Source: Bombella sp. ESL0385 (GTDB lineage Bacteria; Pseudomonadota; Alphaproteobacteria; Acetobacterales; Acetobacteraceae). From it: a stretch of 64,000 nt of DNA. Below, one piece after another: positions 62,019 to 64,000 of this stretch. The stretch spans positions 1-64,000 of the forward strand of contig NZ_WNIJ01000002.1 of the NCBI RefSeq assembly GCF_009725755.1. Reading direction: 5' to 3'. Every line of letters begins with the position of its first letter. Position 1 is the first letter of the stretch. The position numbers were made by a program, and so were the translations under genes. The notes below the pieces were generated by a model. The model saw nothing but the letters and a program-made list of their open reading frames with translations, searched no databases and had not been told where the DNA came from.

Positions 62019-64000
62019 TGCCACTGTCTGCTGACTTTCCGTTACGCGCTGGGCCATTACAGGCTAAGCCACACCGTGTTGGAAAGCCCTGGTCGCTGCT
62101 AAGCCAAGCCCTCGCCGGGAGTGCGCTAGGGGCCTTTTTGCAAATTGTTCCCGCCACAGCCGCTCCTACAACCATCCCCGCGCAGCAGCCCCCACAAGAT
62201 ACACAAAAGACTCCCTCTAACGCGCCAAAACCACCTGCTAATGCTCGCCCTCTCCCCGCAGGTACACCGCCCAACCTATCCTCCAATGGCGGCGTGTCAG
62301 ACTCTGAGCCTGTTACTTACCTCGCCAACCATGAGAGCTATGATAAAACAGGCCTTCTTGTCTTAAAAGGCAATGTCCGTATTTGGCAGGGTGGCCAAGC
62401 TATGCGGGCTGATAAGGTTATTTACGACCGCGCTGCTGGTACAATCACAGCACTTCATCATGTCGCGCTCACCCAACCAGATGGCACAATTGCTTATACA
62501 GAGCGGGCCGAGTTCTCCCACGGAATGAAGGATGGTGTTAGCACGGCCTCTTATGCCCGTATGAAAAATAATGTCAAAATATCCAGCAGCGGGACGCGGC
62601 GTAACAATGGCCGCGTGACAGATTTCTCCAACGCTGTTTATACAGCCTGCCCTGTTTGCGCACAGCATCCCGAGCGAGCACCTTTTTGGTCCATAACGGC
62701 GCGTAATGCGACACAAGATAAAGATAATCAAAATCTTGAGTTTAATCATGCGTGGTTACGTATCTTAGGGGTGCCTGTCGCCTATTTCCCCTACTTGCCG
62801 ATTACTGACCCCAGCTCAAAACGTCATAGTGGGTTTCTTAATTTCTATGCGAAACCCCATGACCATTATCTTGGTACGGTCTTTAGCATCCCTTATTTTT
62901 GGGTAATTGATGGCCATCAAGACGCTACTTTTACGCCCCTTGTAGGGACAAAATCCGGACCTCAATTAACAGTTAATTACCGCAATCGCTTCAATAACGG
63001 TTATTTAAACCTCACCGGTGCTGTCGCTTACGACTCACTACGTAACCAACCTTTCTATAATGCCTTTGGTGAGCCCAGCTATGGTGGGAAGGAGCATGGT
63101 GCCCAAGCCTATATTGCAGGCCGAGGCGAATTTAACCTCTCACCTCATTGGCGCGTTGGGTTTAATGCTAACCGTACAACAGCAGCAAACTATATGCGTG
63201 ACTATAGTGTGCCGGGATATGGTAGTGATGCGCTCAATACCAATGCCTATTTAGAGGGCTTTGGTGTTGGCTCCTACCTACGCTTAGATACCCAGATTTA
63301 TCAGGGTCTTAACCAAGGTATTATTAACAATAAGGACCTCCCCTACTCCCTCCCTCGTTTTACATATGACTTCCAAGGTGAGCCAGATGCTTTAGGCGGG
63401 CGTCTCACAGTCCATACGACCGATTTTGTCATTCTGCGCGATCGCGGTGCAAATGACCAACGCGGGGAGCTTGCCTTCCAATGGGATCGCCCTTGGACCA
63501 ATAATTGGGGCCAGCAATGGGTTTTAACCGCCCGTGTTGATTCTATGGTGTATCATGCCACGCGTATGCATGAGCAACCTCTCTATGAGAAATCTGGATC
63601 GCATGTAAGTGGGCAAGTCCAACCAACCCTTGCATTAAAGATGAACTGGCCTTTCCTCCGCAGCTTTGCCAAAGGCCATGCCACGCAGATTTTTGAGCCT
63701 ATCATTCAGCTGATTGCTGCCCCCAACACAGGCAGTGCTCTGCATCGACAACTCCCTAATGAGGATAGCTTCGCTTACGAGTTTACTGATGCGACACTTT
63801 TCTCCCTCAATCGTTATATGGGGACGGACAGGCTTGATGGTGGCTTACGCGCCAATGTAGGCCTGCATCAAAATTGGAGCTGGAATGGCCGCTCAGTGGA
63901 TGTTCTCATTGGGGAAAGCTTCATCCAGCATCCCAACCGTGGGGGGCCGGCTTATATGCGCTATTCCGGCGTTAATCATACATTCTCCGACCCTGTCGGC
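62018..64000 (+). CDS. lptD: LPS assembly outer-membrane protein LptD (5' part)
   Basis: An open frame with no stop from the ATG at 62018 to the window end, about 661 codons. After an N-terminal hydrophobic stretch that may serve as a signal region (ending near ATAA) and a Pro/Thr-rich linker, a jellyroll domain (from about residue 110; VTYLANHESYDKTGLLVLKGNVRIW) and a Cys pair in TACPVCAQHP are seen, followed by a beta-barrel portion. It places LPS in the outer leaflet with LptE. It is cut by the window edge; not a pseudogene. Confidence 0.92.
   Translation, partial: MPLSADFPLRAGPLQAKPHRVGKPWSLLSQALAGSALGAFLQIVPATAAPTTIPAQQPPQDTQKTPSNAPKPPANARPLPAGTPPNLSSNGGVSDSEPVTYLANHESYDKTGLLVLKGNVRIWQGGQAMRADKVIYDRAAGTITALHHVALTQPDGTIAYTERAEFSHGMKDGVSTASYARMKNNVKISSSGTRRNNGRVTDFSNAVYTACPVCAQHPERAPFWSITARNATQDKDNQNLEFNHAWLRILGVPVAYFPYLPITDPSSKRHSGFLNFYAKPHDHYLGTVFSIPYFWVIDGHQDATFTPLVGTKSGPQLTVNYRNRFNNGYLNLTGAVAYDSLRNQPFYNAFGEPSYGGKEHGAQAYIAGRGEFNLSPHWRVGFNANRTTAANYMRDYSVPGYGSDALNTNAYLEGFGVGSYLRLDTQIYQGLNQGIINNKDLPYSLPRFTYDFQGEPDALGGRLTVHTTDFVILRDRGANDQRGELAFQWDRPWTNNWGQQWVLTARVDSMVYHATRMHEQPLYEKSGSHVSGQVQPTLALKMNWPFLRSFAKGHATQIFEPIIQLIAAPNTGSALHRQLPNEDSFAYEFTDATLFSLNRYMGTDRLDGGLRANVGLHQNWSWNGRSVDVLIGESFIQHPNRGGPAYMRYSGVNHTFSDPVG

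Noticed and set aside
62018-64000. lptD as a truncated gene
   Set aside because: The frame is open to the last base, so it is cut by the window edge only.

Overview
The window looks like core chromosome of an alphaproteobacterium of the acetic acid bacteria (Acetobacteraceae). The reasons are a large membrane-bound PQQ glucose dehydrogenase, a NadQ-type regulator next to nadABC, the orders xseB-ispA-dxs-tlyA and ftsE-ftsX-ydcF-plsC, a 6S RNA between zapA and the 5-formyl-THF cyclo-ligase gene, and moderately GC-rich, tightly packed DNA. The genus cannot be fixed by eye. I see no insertion sequence, prophage, CRISPR array, tRNA or rRNA.

Layout. 0.15-3.4 kb: ymdB, 5-FCL, 6S RNA, zapA and a coiled-coil partner on the minus strand, then a small unknown gene and a ThiE-like gene on plus. 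3.4-8.2 kb: two lipoproteins, then the EF-P beta-lysylation set epmA / epmB-efp, and an inositol-phosphatase family gene. 8.3-11.1 kb: an overlapping operon of an OmpA-domain protein, a MotA/TolQ-like channel and a MotB-like protein. 11.1-24.2 kb: lepA, a glycosyltransferase, a purine permease, the isoprenoid block xseB-ispA-dxs-tlyA, rlmN, argG, an FKBP lipoprotein and trpS. 24.2-29.7 kb (minus): rpmI-rplT, pheS-pheT, lpxB. 30.1-33.6 kb: glucose dehydrogenase, a small secreted repeat protein, sufE. 33.7-37.1 kb: two soluble histidine kinases. 37.2-42.2 kb: a small membrane protein, ftsEX, ydcF, plsC and a DUF2125 protein. 42.1-46.4 kb: nadQ-nadA-nadB-nadC with a palindromic operator candidate over the nadA promoter. 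46.5-48.9 kb: gloB, psd, pssA. 48.8-55.7 kb: a hydrogenase-4/complex-I-like membrane complex. 55.7-64 kb: holC and pepA (minus), cysQ, tsaC and lptF-lptG-lptD (plus), with lptD running off the window end.

The most unusual part is 48.8-55.7 kb. It encodes a small Fe-S subunit, a large subunit and four membrane subunits arranged like hydrogenase 4 (Hyf). The large subunit has lost all four cysteines that bind the NiFe site, while the small subunit keeps the four cysteines of its proximal [4Fe-4S] cluster. The antiporter-like subunits have also lost their usual His/Lys signature helices. The small-subunit gene is separated from the rest by a lipid-kinase gene on the opposite strand, and its 3' end overlaps that of pssA. 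This fits the energy-converting-hydrogenase-related (Ehr) class rather than a hydrogenase; its electron donor, acceptor and pumping ability are unknown.
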